Shown: positions 1 through 9,063 of the stretch, piece after piece
Layout: every line of letters starts with the position of its first letter
How positions within the stretch are numbered: position 1 is the stretch's first letter
DNA from: Oceanospirillaceae bacterium
Lineage (GTDB): Bacteria > Pseudomonadota > Gammaproteobacteria > Pseudomonadales > Balneatricaceae
Direction: 5' to 3'
Length of the DNA: 64,000 nucleotides
Assembly: GCA_018647765.1 (NCBI GenBank)
Contig: JABGSN010000063.1
Span: 1 to 64,000, forward strand
Position numbers and translations under genes: made by a program
The notes under the pieces: model-generated
Databases searched by the model: none
What the model saw: only the letters and a program-made list of their open reading frames with translations
What the model was told of the DNA's origin: nothing

Positions 1-1
1 C

Positions 2-1720
2 CTTAGCTGCCATACCGGTAGCCGCCCAGTATGGAAAGACGATGTGGCAGGTTTTGTGCCTGGAGCTAGCATTCAAAACCAACACTTAGCTGGCGCAGTG
101 GCAGGTGAGTATCTGCTTTCTGAAGCGCTAAACGCCGGTGTTCAAGCCGGTGCTACTGCTTCTGATACAAGCTCTACACAAACCTTTGATTGTGGCGATG
201 AGTCTACAGGTGCTTCTCAAGCCTTGTACTTGGTACCGCACACTAAGCCAATTAGCCGCGCACCCAAACAGTTTGTTGATTTCCAAAACGACGTAACGGC
301 AGCGGGCATTGAGCTTGCAGCGCGTGAAGGTTTCCAGTCTATTGAGCACGTGAAACGTTACACGGCCATGGGTTTTGGTACTGACCAAGGCAAAACGGGT
401 AACATCAACGGCATGGCCATTGTGGCTAAGACGCTGAACAAGTCGATTGCCGAAACGGGTACTACCATCTTCCGTCCTGCCTACACACCGGTTACCTTTG
501 GTGCCATTGGCGGCCGTGATGTGGGAGAGTTGTTAGACCCAGCACGTCACACAGCCATGCACCCATGGCACGTGGCTAACGGCGCAGAGTTTGAGAACGT
601 AGGTCAGTGGAAGCGTCCTTGGTATTTCCCACAAGCGGGCGAAACCATGCAGCAAACCCTTAATCGCGAATGTTTAGCGGTACGCAACAGCGTAGGTATT
701 TTGGATGCGTCCACTTTAGGTAAAATCGACATTCAGGGTAAAGACGCCCGTGAATTCCTTAACCGTGTGTACACCAACGCTTGGTCTAAGTTAGCCCCAG
801 GTAAGTGTCGTTATGGCCTAATGCTTAAAGAAGACGGCATGATCTTTGATGATGGTGTAACGGCGTGTTTAAGCGACAACCACTTCTTAATGACCACCAC
901 CTCTGGCGGCGCCGCTGCCGTATTGGGTTGGTTAGAATTATGGCATCAAACCGAATGGCCAGAGCTAGAAGTATACTTTACCTCGGTCACTGACCAGTGG
1001 GCTACTTGTTCATTCGCAGGCCCTAACTCACGTAAAGTGTTAGAAAAGCTATGTACTGACGTAGACCTTTCAGCGGATGCCATGAAGTTTATGGATTGGC
1101 GCGAAGGCACTGTTGCTGGTATTAAGGCACGTATTTTCCGTATTTCTTTTACCGGTGAATTGTCGTTCGAGGTCAACGTACCTGCCGACCAAGGCCACTA
1201 CATGTGGAACAAGCTCATGGAAGCTGGTGAAGAGTTTGGCATTACGCCATACGGCACTGAGTCGATGCACGTATTACGTGCCGAGAAGGGCTTTATCATT
1301 GCTGGCCAAGACACCGATGGCTCCATGACCCCATACGACTGTTTGATGGGCTGGGCAGTTGGCAAAACCAAAGAGTTTAGCTTCTTGGGTGAGCGTTCGT
1401 TCTCACGTCCGGACACCGCACGTACAGATCGTAAGCAGTTGGTTGGGCTTAAGCCAAAAGACCCTACCGTTGTGATCCCAGAAGGCGCACAAATCGTCAT
1501 GGACCCTAATCAACCTATCCCTATGGATATGATGGGCCACGTCACTTCAAGTTACTGGAGTGAATGTTTAGGCCATGGTATTGCTATGGGTACCGTTAAA
1601 GGCGGATCAGACCGCATGGGCGAAACCGTATATTGCCCACTGGCCGATGGCCGCGTATTGGCTGCCGAAATTTGTAGCCCAGTGTTCTATGATCCAAAAG
1701 GAGATCATCACAATGACTAA
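2..1720 (+). CDS. soxA: Sarcosine oxidase, alpha subunit (5' truncated by window edge)
   Basis: Large subunit of heterotetrameric sarcosine oxidase, which oxidatively demethylates sarcosine to glycine and passes the one-carbon unit to tetrahydrofolate. The frame is open to the left edge (first full codon at base 2), so the GTG at 44 is internal; about 572 residues remain of a family length near 1000. The visible part has the central FVDFQNDV / EHVKRYTAMG / GTDQGKTGN region, then a GcvT-like aminomethyltransferase domain from about HPWHVANGAEFE to the end. The N-terminal dinucleotide-binding domain lies outside the window. The last codons overlap soxG by 8 bp. The family assignment is strong. 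Confidence 0.95.
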   Translation, partial: LSCHTGSRPVWKDDVAGFVPGASIQNQHLAGAVAGEYLLSEALNAGVQAGATASDTSSTQTFDCGDESTGASQALYLVPHTKPISRAPKQFVDFQNDVTAAGIELAAREGFQSIEHVKRYTAMGFGTDQGKTGNINGMAIVAKTLNKSIAETGTTIFRPAYTPVTFGAIGGRDVGELLDPARHTAMHPWHVANGAEFENVGQWKRPWYFPQAGETMQQTLNRECLAVRNSVGILDASTLGKIDIQGKDAREFLNRVYTNAWSKLAPGKCRYGLMLKEDGMIFDDGVTACLSDNHFLMTTTSGGAAAVLGWLELWHQTEWPELEVYFTSVTDQWATCSFAGPNSRKVLEKLCTDVDLSADAMKFMDWREGTVAGIKARIFRISFTGELSFEVNVPADQGHYMWNKLMEAGEEFGITPYGTESMHVLRAEKGFIIAGQDTDGSMTPYDCLMGWAVGKTKEFSFLGERSFSRPDTARTDRKQLVGLKPKDPTVVIPEGAQIVMDPNQPIPMDMMGHVTSSYWSECLGHGIAMGTVKGGSDRMGETVYCPLADGRVLAAEICSPVFYDPKGDHHND

Positions 1721-2312
1721 TGTTGATACTAGCACCAGCATGGAATCCCCATTGCACCACCGTGTAGCTCACACCAACGCCGCTAATGCTGGCGTAGTGA
1801 TGAAAGAAGACAAGTTTCGTGGTCAGTTAAACCTACGTGGCAACCCACAAGACGCAGCCTTTACCTCTGCAGTGGAAAAGGTGTTAGGCGTGGCCTTGCC
1901 AATGGCCCCAAGCAGCAGCGTTCGTAATGGCGACACAGTGGTTTACTGGTTATGCCCTAACGAGTGGTTGTTGATTGTTGCTAGTGGCACACAAGGGCAG
2001 GTTGAAGCTGACTTGCGCAGCGCTATGGATGGACAGCACATTGCTGTAACCGACATTAGTTCTGGTCAAACCTTAGTTAACTTGTCTGGCACGGGCGTGG
2101 CTGAGCTGATGCAAAAGTCCACTGTGTACGATTGCCATGACTCTAACTTCCCAGTTGGCAAAGTAGTTCAAACTACTTTCGCTAAAACGGGCACCACTAT
2201 GTGTAAGCTAGAAGACGGCTCTTACGACCTTGTGATCCGCCGTAGCTTCTCCGACTACTTCTTCTTGTGGTTACAGGATGCGAGTGATGAATATGGGTTG
2301 AGCGTTAGTTAA
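1713..2312 (+). CDS. soxG: Sarcosine oxidase, gamma subunit
   Basis: Small GcvT-fold subunit of heterotetrameric sarcosine oxidase, 199 residues. The ATG at 1713 is chosen over a longer open frame from 1575 because AAAGGAG lies 10 bases upstream and it gives the usual 8-bp overlap with soxA. Features that fit SoxG are an RGNPQDAAF segment near the start, a central VYWLCPNEWLL stretch (this family's equivalent of the GPDEWLL motif), a TDISSGQTL segment and a C-terminal VIRRSFSDYFFLWL. A hairpin with a T-run follows directly, so this is the last gene of the sox operon. Confidence 0.92.
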   Translation: MTNVDTSTSMESPLHHRVAHTNAANAGVVMKEDKFRGQLNLRGNPQDAAFTSAVEKVLGVALPMAPSSSVRNGDTVVYWLCPNEWLLIVASGTQGQVEADLRSAMDGQHIAVTDISSGQTLVNLSGTGVAELMQKSTVYDCHDSNFPVGKVVQTTFAKTGTTMCKLEDGSYDLVIRRSFSDYFFLWLQDASDEYGLSVS

Positions 2313-2332
2313 GCCCTGCCTGGCGTCTGCTT

Positions 2333-2366
2333 AAAAAATCCTCACTTTTGTTTGAGGATTTTTTTT
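2333..2366 (+). terminator. Rho-independent terminator after soxG
   Basis: Perfect 12-bp stem: AAAAAATCCTCA (2333-2344) pairs with TGAGGATTTTTT (2353-2364) across an 8-base loop, running into a T-tract. It sits 20 bases after the soxG stop and ends the sarcosine oxidase operon. The A/T-rich flanks could also let it work weakly in reverse. Confidence 0.88.
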
Positions 2367-2535
2367 GCCCAAATAATATTGGCATTGAATTAGCGGTGAA
2401 TTTTGTCAGATGGTTGGTCTCAGCGAGCTATACATCTAAGTAAGCAACACAGGGACAGGGGCGGCATAAGCAGGTAAAATATCAGCTTGAGCTATTTTAC
2501 TATAACCAAGTAACCTCACCCTCTGGAATTCTTCA

Positions 2536-4137
2536 ATGATACGCATTACCAACCTACAACTTCCCCTTGATCATGACGAGCAGGCACTCAACCAAGCTAT
2601 TTTAGCGCGGTTATCGATTCAAACCGCCGACTTGCTGGACTTTGTAGTGCATCGCCGCGGTTACGACGCGCGTAAGAAAAGTAAAATTGTATTGATCTAC
2701 ACCCTTGACGTTACCACTAATCAAGATGAACACCTATTGGTTAGGTTTGCCGACGACCAGTTAATCAAAACCAGCCCCGATATGAGCTACAAGTTTGTTG
2801 CTCAAGCACCTGCTGTGGTTGAAGAACGGCCAATAGTGATTGGCTTTGGTCCGTGTGGATTGTTAGTAGGCTTGGTGTTGGCGCAAATGGGTTATAAACC
2901 CATTATTCTGGAGCGTGGGGCAGCGGTAAGGCAGCGTACTAAAGACACCTTTGGGTTTTGGCGTCAAAAGGTGTTGAATACCGAATCTAACGTGCAGTTT
3001 GGTGAGGGCGGGGCAGGCACTTTTTCTGATGGTAAGTTATACAGTCAGGTGAAGGATCCCAATCACTACAGCCGCAAAGTTTTGAATGAATTTGTAGAAG
3101 CGGGCGCACCGGAAGAAATATTGTTTGTGAGTAAACCTCATATAGGCACCTTTAGGTTGGTGTCTATGGTGGAGAAAATGCGTGCCACTATCGAACAACT
3201 CGGTGGCGAAATTCGGTTTGATACGCGGGTTGATGATGTCCATATAGAAGACGGTCAATTAACGGGTGTAACCTTGGCTGATGGTGAGGTGCTCAAATCT
3301 CGTCATATTGCCTTAGCCGTTGGTCACAGTGCCCGCGATACTTTTAAAATGTTGTTTGATAAGAAGGTCTATATAGAAGCCAAACCATTTTCCATTGGTT
3401 TTCGTATAGAGCACCCACAATCACAAATAGACAAAGCCCGCTTTGGTGCTAATGCGGGTAACGAAATTTTGGGTGCAGCAGACTATAAGTTAGTGCACCA
3501 CTGCGATAACGGCCGCTCGGTTTACAGCTTTTGTATGTGCCCTGGTGGTACAGTGGTGGCGGCGACTTCAGAAGAAGGTCAGGTGGTAACCAATGGCATG
3601 AGCCAGTATTCGCGCGCTGAACGTAATGCCAACAGTGCTATTGTGGTGGGTATTGACCCTTCTGATTACCCAGGCGATGCACTGGCGGGTATTGAACTCC
3701 AGCGTCAATTAGAGCGTAAAGCTTATGTGATGGGAGGCGGGAACTACGATGCGCCGGCGCAAACTGTGGGTGATTTCCTTAAAGGCAAACCTTCACAAGC
3801 GTTAGGCAAGGTAGAATCGTCGTTTAAGCCAGGTATAAAACTCACCGATTTATCCGACGCTTTGCCTGATTATTGTATTTCAGCCATACGTGAAGCTATT
3901 CCAGTATTTGATCGTAAAGTGAAAGGCTTTGCCTTGGCCGACGCGCTATTGACTGGTGTAGAAACCCGCACCTCGGCGCCTATATGTATTAAGCGTGGCA
4001 AAGACCTGCAAAGCATCAACACCCAAGGCTTGTATCCGGCTGGTGAAGGTGCGGGTTATGCTGGTGGCATTATGTCGGCGGCCATTGATGGCATTAAAAT
4101 TGCCGAAGCCATAGCTTTAAGTATGAATAAGTCGTGA
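2536..4137 (+). CDS. FAD-dependent dehydrogenase, COG2509 type
   Basis: A 533-residue flavoprotein of an uncharacterised dehydrogenase family (COG2509). The first ~90 residues form a basic N-terminal domain (VVHRRGYDARKKS). A Rossmann FAD-binding motif follows (VIGFGPCGLLVGLVLAQMG, then the acidic strand end IILERG). Later there is QFGEGGAGTFSDGKL, typical of this family, and a C-terminal FAD-contact segment GLYPAGEGAGYAGGIMSAAIDG. Length and motif order are normal. Its substrate is unknown. It stands alone after the sox terminator, so any link to sarcosine metabolism would be inference. Confidence 0.88.
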   Translation: MIRITNLQLPLDHDEQALNQAILARLSIQTADLLDFVVHRRGYDARKKSKIVLIYTLDVTTNQDEHLLVRFADDQLIKTSPDMSYKFVAQAPAVVEERPIVIGFGPCGLLVGLVLAQMGYKPIILERGAAVRQRTKDTFGFWRQKVLNTESNVQFGEGGAGTFSDGKLYSQVKDPNHYSRKVLNEFVEAGAPEEILFVSKPHIGTFRLVSMVEKMRATIEQLGGEIRFDTRVDDVHIEDGQLTGVTLADGEVLKSRHIALAVGHSARDTFKMLFDKKVYIEAKPFSIGFRIEHPQSQIDKARFGANAGNEILGAADYKLVHHCDNGRSVYSFCMCPGGTVVAATSEEGQVVTNGMSQYSRAERNANSAIVVGIDPSDYPGDALAGIELQRQLERKAYVMGGGNYDAPAQTVGDFLKGKPSQALGKVESSFKPGIKLTDLSDALPDYCISAIREAIPVFDRKVKGFALADALLTGVETRTSAPICIKRGKDLQSINTQGLYPAGEGAGYAGGIMSAAIDGIKIAEAIALSMNKS

Positions 4138-4224
4138 CTCGTGAGTTACCCATAGTATAGAAGCTGTTGTTGAGATTAAAATAAGTCCTCAATTTACCTC
4201 GCTGTTTAACTAAAGAGTATTACC

Positions 4225-4644
4225 ATGCTAGCCACTTATTCCTTCACCATTTGGGGCCTTTGGCTCATTTTAATGACTGTGTTTATTCAATCTGCCGTGG
4301 CCTCAGTGGCTCACCGTAAACAAAAGCACTATGTGCCAGGCATTGTAGACGCTAAATTGAGCCACGAGTCGTTTGTATTTCGTAGTGATCGCACCTTTTT
4401 AAACTCCCACGAAAACCTACTGATGATGTTTGGCCCTGCGGTATTAGGCATGTTGGTAGGCATGGACGCTTATTGGCTGGGTTTGTTAGTGTGGGTCTAT
4501 GCGGTTGCCCGTTTGATGCACATGGTGTTGTACTATGTGATTGCCACCGAAAAAAATCCTAGCCCACGTAGTTACTTCTTTATAGTGGGTAACCTAGCCA
4601 CCGTGGTACTGTTGGTTCAACTTGCCCTTCACCTAGGTGCCTAA
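4225..4644 (+). CDS. MAPEG family membrane protein
   Basis: A 139-residue integral membrane protein of the MAPEG superfamily (membrane-associated proteins in eicosanoid and glutathione metabolism). It has about four hydrophobic helices (residues ~5-27, 70-88, 89-108, 118-137). The FRSDRTFLNSHENLLMMFGP segment between helices 1 and 2 matches the conserved MAPEG region (R-x-x-x-N-x-x-E-N). Bacterial members are small membrane proteins, often without a known substrate. The TAA stop overlaps the ATG of the following GNAT remnant by one base, so the two were probably translationally coupled. Confidence 0.85.
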   Translation: MLATYSFTIWGLWLILMTVFIQSAVASVAHRKQKHYVPGIVDAKLSHESFVFRSDRTFLNSHENLLMMFGPAVLGMLVGMDAYWLGLLVWVYAVARLMHMVLYYVIATEKNPSPRSYFFIVGNLATVVLLVQLALHLGA

Positions 4645-5410
4645 TGAATACCCCAGCGCTGCTTGACCGTTATCGCTTGCAGGAGCGCCGGGGCCCACAA
4701 ATTGGCATGACCAGTGGCTATGAGCAAGGCGTATGGCGTTATGATTTTATGGGTCAAGACTTTTGTTTGATTTTGGACCATAATTTGCCTTTGGATCGAG
4801 TTCAAAGTCTAATAACTACTCAAAAAAAACGTGCTAAAGATCATTCTACAAGGCTTGAGTGGAAATAGTTCTCGAGCGACCCCCATGCCGAAAAAACGCA
4901 ACAATGGCTAACTGATGCGGGCTTCATAGCCAGCGAAGACGAAGCCTTTATGGCCATGGATATTGCCGCTATAGATTGGTCTGCGCCTGACTTAAAAGTG
5001 AAACGCTGTAGCCGTGGAAGTGAGATAGAAGTGGTTTTTTCCATCCAACAAGAAGTCTGGCAAACCTCAATGGCGCAACGCCTAGAGGGCGAGTTAGAAA
5101 TCTTTCGTAACCACGCCAATCGCATGAGTTATTAGTTGGTTGAAATCGACGGCAAAGATGTGTGTAGTGGCTGGGCGAGTTACACCCCAGAAAGTGACTT
5201 TGTGGGGTTGTGGGGCGACAGTTGTTTGCCTTAATTTCGCAGTCTTGGTTGTTCGCCTTGGTGTGGGTAAGGGCACAAGAGGCCATTGCACGTGAGTGTA
5301 AGTACCTCACCATTGATGCCTTGCCTAGCAGCCGGCCCATTGTGGAACGCTTAGGGTTTGAATTGTTGAGTATGACCATTCCCTACGAATTTGATGGTAA
5401 AACGCTTTAA
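4644..5410 (+). pseudogene. GNAT-type acetyltransferase, decayed
   Basis: Remnant of a GNAT N-acetyltransferase. The reading frame from ATG 4644 is broken by TAG at 4866, TAG at 5133 and TAA at 5232, and recognisable protein continues in the same frame after each stop. A frameshift between about 5235 and 5262 then moves the similarity to another frame, where ALVWVRAQEAIARECKYL and SSRPIVERLGFELLS are the typical GNAT C-terminal acetyl-CoA/GFE region. Each stop is one substitution from a sense codon; for example LP-stop-FR would be LPEFR. Three stops plus a shift rule out a single sequencing error. The precise ancestral substrate is unknown. Confidence 0.82.
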
Positions 5411-5439
5411 ACAGGCTTAATGTGGTCAACATCGAAGGT

Positions 5440-5467
5440 AAAAAAAGGCCCCATATAGGAGCCTTTA
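5440..5467 (-). terminator. Terminator of the polyamine-type ABC operon
   Basis: On the minus strand TTAAAGGCTCC and its partner GGGGCCTTT form a ~9-bp stem with one mismatch around a TATAT loop, followed by a run of seven T. It lies just past the stop of the permease gene ending at 5482. Confidence 0.75.
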
Positions 5468-5481
5468 ATCGAGTGTATCGG

Positions 5482-6537
5482 TTAACCCGGTGACATACCT
5501 CGTAGCTTTTCACTGCGGCGGCGTAACAGCTCCAACACCGTTAGCAAAGCCACGGACATGACAACCAAAATGCTGGCTACGGCCAATATGGTAGGGGAGA
5601 TCTGTTCACGAATGCCGGAGAACATTTGGCGTGGAATGGTACGTTGTTCAACATCGGCGATAAATAACACGGCAACCACTTCATCTAATGAGGTAATAAA
5701 GGCAAATAGAGCGCCAGAAATCATGCCAGGCAAAATCAATGGCATGATGATACGGCGGAAGGTGGTCCAACCATTGGCGCCCATATTTTGTGAAGCCCTT
5801 ACTAAACTCATGTCAAAACCACTCAGGGTGGCAGTGACGGTAATGATAACGAACGGTACGCCTAAGGTGACGTGGGCCAAAATCACACCGGTGTAGGTCT
5901 TAGCGATGCCAATAGAAGAGTAAAAGAAGAACATGCCGGTGGCAGTAATGACCAAAGGTACGATCATCGGTGAGATCAACAAACTGGTAATCAACGCTCG
6001 TTGAGGCATTTCGGGGCGTGATAGGCCTAAGGCGGCCAAGGTGCCAAGTGTGGTCGCGATGATGGCAGATACAGTGGCGATAAAGAAGGAGTTACGTGCT
6101 GCACGAACCCATTGGGCATTGTTCCACATGTCTGACCACCAGCCTTCAATAGCTTCAGGAGCCTTCATGCCATTATGTAAAATGTCCAAATACCAACGCG
6201 CAGAATAGGCTTCTGAGTCAAAACTAAGCATGCCGTCGGTAAAGGTGAAGTAGGGCTCGGCGTTAAACGACAGCGGCATGATTATAAGTACAGGCGCAAT
6301 CAAAAAGATCAACACGCTGGCACTAATAACAAGAAACACATAGCGTGTGAAACGTTCTCCAGTGGTCGAATAATCATGCATTTTTTCCATAAAATACAAA
6401 GGGGTGCCGAATATCAATAAAAACCCAACGGCGGCTTTCATGGTGCCTGTAAGTAACACAACCGATAGGGTAGCGAGGGCAAGAAAAAAGTATGCCCGGC
6501 CTTTGTTGTTGATGGATTTTTGTAAAAAGTTAATCAT
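5482..6537 (-). CDS. ABC importer permease, PotC type
   Basis: Second inner-membrane permease of a spermidine/putrescine-type ABC importer. The start at 6537 (MINFLQKS...) leaves 16 bases after the upstream permease; an upstream start at 6582 would overlap it by 29 bp. Length is ~351 residues, longer than E. coli PotC (~264), because of an extra N-terminal helix pair and a ~70-residue periplasmic insert with Trp-rich segments before the transport core. The EAA-type loop that contacts the ATPase is SQNMGANGWTTFRRIIMPLI. Last gene of the operon. The substrate cannot be decided from sequence: polyamine, GABA-like amine or related compound. Confidence 0.87.
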   Translation of the reverse strand: MINFLQKSINNKGRAYFFLALATLSVVLLTGTMKAAVGFLLIFGTPLYFMEKMHDYSTTGERFTRYVFLVISASVLIFLIAPVLIIMPLSFNAEPYFTFTDGMLSFDSEAYSARWYLDILHNGMKAPEAIEGWWSDMWNNAQWVRAARNSFFIATVSAIIATTLGTLAALGLSRPEMPQRALITSLLISPMIVPLVITATGMFFFYSSIGIAKTYTGVILAHVTLGVPFVIITVTATLSGFDMSLVRASQNMGANGWTTFRRIIMPLILPGMISGALFAFITSLDEVVAVLFIADVEQRTIPRQMFSGIREQISPTILAVASILVVMSVALLTVLELLRRRSEKLRGMSPG

Positions 6538-6553
6538 TGTAATGCCCCGTTCC

Positions 6554-7819
6554 TTAACCAAACTTGAGTTTGTCGATACCAATTAATTTGTTGTAAACCC
6601 AGTAAAGTAACAACACAACCACTAGCAGCATGGTGCCTAAAGCGGCCCCTAGGCTCCAGTTAAGAGACTTTTGAATATGGTATGCTATCAGGTTAGAGAT
6701 TAATAAACCGTCTTGGCCACCCACTAGTGCTGGCGTGATGTAATAACCAATGGCTAGGATAAACACTAGAAGCGTGCCTGCAGCAAGGCCTGGTATTGTT
6801 TGTGGTAAATAGACACGGCGGTAGGCATAGAATGGCTTAGAACCCATAGATAGTGCGGCACGCATGTAGGTTGGCTGTATGGTTTTCATGACCGAGTACA
6901 ACGGCAGAATCATAAAGGGCAACAAAATATGTACCATGGCAATGATGGTGCCGGTTTGGTTGTAGATCATCTGAATGCGGCCATCGTCACCGATAACACC
7001 AAAGTAAACTAACAAGTCGTTAATCACACCTTCGGTTTGTAGTATGGCGATCCAGGCGGTGGTGCGAACCAACAGCGATGTCCAAAAAGGTAGCAATACC
7101 ATAATCATCAGCAAGTTGGATTGACGTAATGGCAACACCGAAAGCAAATACGCTACGGGGTAGGCCAATAGTACACAAATAAAGGTAATCAGCGCAGCAA
7201 GCCAAAGGGTTTTAATAAAGTTGTCAAGGTAGATTTGATAGAGCTCATCGGCTTCGACAACCTCGCCAGTTTCATTGTATTTCAAGTCCATAGCAGCTAC
7301 ATAAAACGACGGCGAGATATCGTGTGATGCACGCTGCAAAGTGAGCCATACTTGAGGGTTGGCCCATTTTTTATCAATTTTGATGAGGGCTTCTTTGTAT
7401 GGCCCTTGTTTAATTTTGCCTGCTTTACGAGCAGACTTTGTGAATAAGCTTCGGCTGCCTGGCATTTCATAGTTAATGCGGGTGGCCATGTTTCCTACGG
7501 TACGTCCAACTTCGCGTACTTTCTTAGCTTTAGCTAAGTCTTTGACAAAAATTTCAAAGGTTGCTTCTGACGGTAAACCCTGTCCATCCCATTGTTGGAT
7601 GGCAGTAGCAAAGTCAGGTACCACAGCGGACACCTTATTGTTATGGATACTATTGAACAGCATTTGGCCAATAGGGAAGACAAAACTAATCAGTAAAAAC
7701 AACACTAACGGCAGCGTCAATAAAAATGCACGACGGCGCTGTATGGCAGTAGTTTTGGCTAGCTTCTCTTTTAAAGGCAGGGTGTTAGCTTGATCTATAG
7801 AGGGATTGGCAGTAGTCAT
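6554..7819 (-). CDS. ABC importer permease, PotB type
   Basis: First permease of the importer, 421 residues. After an N-terminal helix (residues ~30-53) there is a long periplasmic insert of ~150 residues (to about residue 200), then five further helices of the binding-protein-dependent permease fold. The EAA loop is RAALSMGSKPFYAYRRVYLPQTIPG. Long inserts between TM1 and TM2 are known in some COG1176 permeases; both permeases here carry them, which may mean they dock together outside the membrane. It follows the binding-protein gene after a 98-base gap holding a strong hairpin. Confidence 0.87.
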   Translation of the reverse strand: MTTANPSIDQANTLPLKEKLAKTTAIQRRRAFLLTLPLVLFLLISFVFPIGQMLFNSIHNNKVSAVVPDFATAIQQWDGQGLPSEATFEIFVKDLAKAKKVREVGRTVGNMATRINYEMPGSRSLFTKSARKAGKIKQGPYKEALIKIDKKWANPQVWLTLQRASHDISPSFYVAAMDLKYNETGEVVEADELYQIYLDNFIKTLWLAALITFICVLLAYPVAYLLSVLPLRQSNLLMIMVLLPFWTSLLVRTTAWIAILQTEGVINDLLVYFGVIGDDGRIQMIYNQTGTIIAMVHILLPFMILPLYSVMKTIQPTYMRAALSMGSKPFYAYRRVYLPQTIPGLAAGTLLVFILAIGYYITPALVGGQDGLLISNLIAYHIQKSLNWSLGAALGTMLLVVVLLLYWVYNKLIGIDKLKFG

Positions 7820-7850
7820 AAACAGTGAGGTATCTAGAAAGAATGAATGA

Positions 7851-7899
7851 GGGCGGGCCTTTTTATAAAAGCCAAACTATTATGGCCAAGGCGCCGCCC
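7851..7899 (-). other. Intra-operon hairpin between binding protein and permease genes
   Basis: GGGCGGGCCTT (7851-7861) pairs with AAGGCGCCGCCC (7888-7899), giving 11 bp with one bulged base. On the minus-strand transcript no T-run follows, so it is not a classic terminator. Such hairpins after binding-protein genes commonly protect the upstream mRNA and raise binding-protein levels relative to the permeases. Confidence 0.7.
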
Positions 7900-7917
7900 T
7901 ACGGTGTAAACCTAAGT

Positions 7918-9003
7918 TTACTTAGTTAACCAAGCGTTGAAACGCTCGTTTAGCTGGTCTGAGTTATCTGCCCAAAACTCAAAGTCGTTCTGCAGTGCAC
8001 GCGTGAAGTTAGCAGGTGCAGTAGGCATGTGTGGTGCCATGTCTAGACTTGGGTCAGAGTGGAAAGAACTCACTAGGCCAAATGAAGACTTACGTAGAGG
8101 ACCGTAAGGGATCCAGCTGGCTTGGTCTGCAAGGGCTTTGGTACTGGTTGAGAACTTAACGAAGTCCATAGTGGCTTCTTGGTTAGGTGCACCTTTAGGA
8201 ATAACCCAAAGATCCAAATCCCAAACCTGGCCATCCCAGTTAATTACAAATGGCTTGCCTTCAGAGGCAATGGCGTTAAATACACGGCCATTGTAGGCGG
8301 TAGTCATAACCACTTCACCATCTGCTAATAGCTGTGGTGGCTGGGCACCTGATTCCCACCATACGGTTGAATCTTTAATGGTATCTAACTTAGCAAAAGC
8401 GCGGTCTATACCCGCTTCTGTGCTTAGTACTTCGTATACGTCTGCTGGCTCAACACCGTCAGCCATAAGAGCGAGTTCTAGGTTAGGCTTAGCGCCTTTG
8501 CGTAAACCACGCTTGCCAGGGAACTTGCCTAGGTCAAAGAAGTCTTTAAGGCCATCAACGCCTTGGATTTTGCTTTCATCATGGATGAATACAGTAGACC
8601 ATACGATGTTACCTACGGCACACTCAGCTAGAGCGCCAGGAAGGAAATCTTCTGCAGCTGGAACGCCGTTAGCGCCATCTGGCAATACAGAGTGGTCCAT
8701 AACTTCAAGAATACCTTCGTCACAACCACGTACGGCGTCAGAAAGTTCTACGTCTACTAGGTTCCAAGTTACGTTGCCGGCTTCTACCTGTGCCTTAATT
8801 TCGGCCAAACCACCATTGTAGTCTTCCGAGATGACAGTGTTGCCAGTGTAACCATTCCAAGGCTTATGGTAAGCCTCTACTTGAGACTTAGTGTAAGCAC
8901 CGCCCCAAGATACTACGGTGATGTCTTCTGCTTGTGCAGAGCCTGCAACCATAGTGGTCGCAACTGCTGCGGCAATCAGTGTTTTCTTAATAATCTTGTT
9001 CAT
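7918..9003 (-). CDS. Periplasmic substrate-binding protein, PotD-like
   Basis: Extracellular solute-binding protein (361 residues) of the polyamine/opine/amine uptake family (COG0687 type). A signal peptide is clear: MNKIIKK, a hydrophobic stretch, and AQA cleavage at about residue 25. The mature protein begins ITVVSWGGAY, the usual first strand of this family, with YNGGLAEIKAQVEAG following. Aromatic residues that could line a cationic-ligand pocket include WW in the STVWWESGAQPP segment. It is encoded between its ATPase and permeases. Ligand identity is not readable from sequence; polyamine, GABA or a betaine-like amine are all possible. Confidence 0.88.
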   Translation of the reverse strand: MNKIIKKTLIAAAVATTMVAGSAQAEDITVVSWGGAYTKSQVEAYHKPWNGYTGNTVISEDYNGGLAEIKAQVEAGNVTWNLVDVELSDAVRGCDEGILEVMDHSVLPDGANGVPAAEDFLPGALAECAVGNIVWSTVFIHDESKIQGVDGLKDFFDLGKFPGKRGLRKGAKPNLELALMADGVEPADVYEVLSTEAGIDRAFAKLDTIKDSTVWWESGAQPPQLLADGEVVMTTAYNGRVFNAIASEGKPFVINWDGQVWDLDLWVIPKGAPNQEATMDFVKFSTSTKALADQASWIPYGPLRKSSFGLVSSFHSDPSLDMAPHMPTAPANFTRALQNDFEFWADNSDQLNERFNAWLTK

Positions 9004-9063
9004 GAATATTTCTCCAAGTTTTTTGTTATTGTGAATTGAGTTAACAATTCGGCATGACTCCTT

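Noticed and set aside
44-1720. GTG at 44 as the true start of the sarcosine oxidase alpha subunit
   Set aside because: The frame is open to base 2 and the encoded sequence is mid-protein for the family, so the gene begins before the window.
2367-2535. Riboswitch or small RNA between soxG and the FAD-dependent dehydrogenase
   Set aside because: After the terminator I could not find a conserved RNA motif or a stable fold; only ordinary upstream sequence.
4644-5234. Stop-codon readthrough or TAG recoding in the GNAT gene
   Set aside because: One interruption is TAA and another is a frameshift, no recoding structure is seen, and many other genes here end normally at TAG; decay is simpler.
8378-8821. 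Open frame of 147 codons opposite the binding-protein gene
   Set aside because: Shadow of the conserved coding strand; no start signal or domain.
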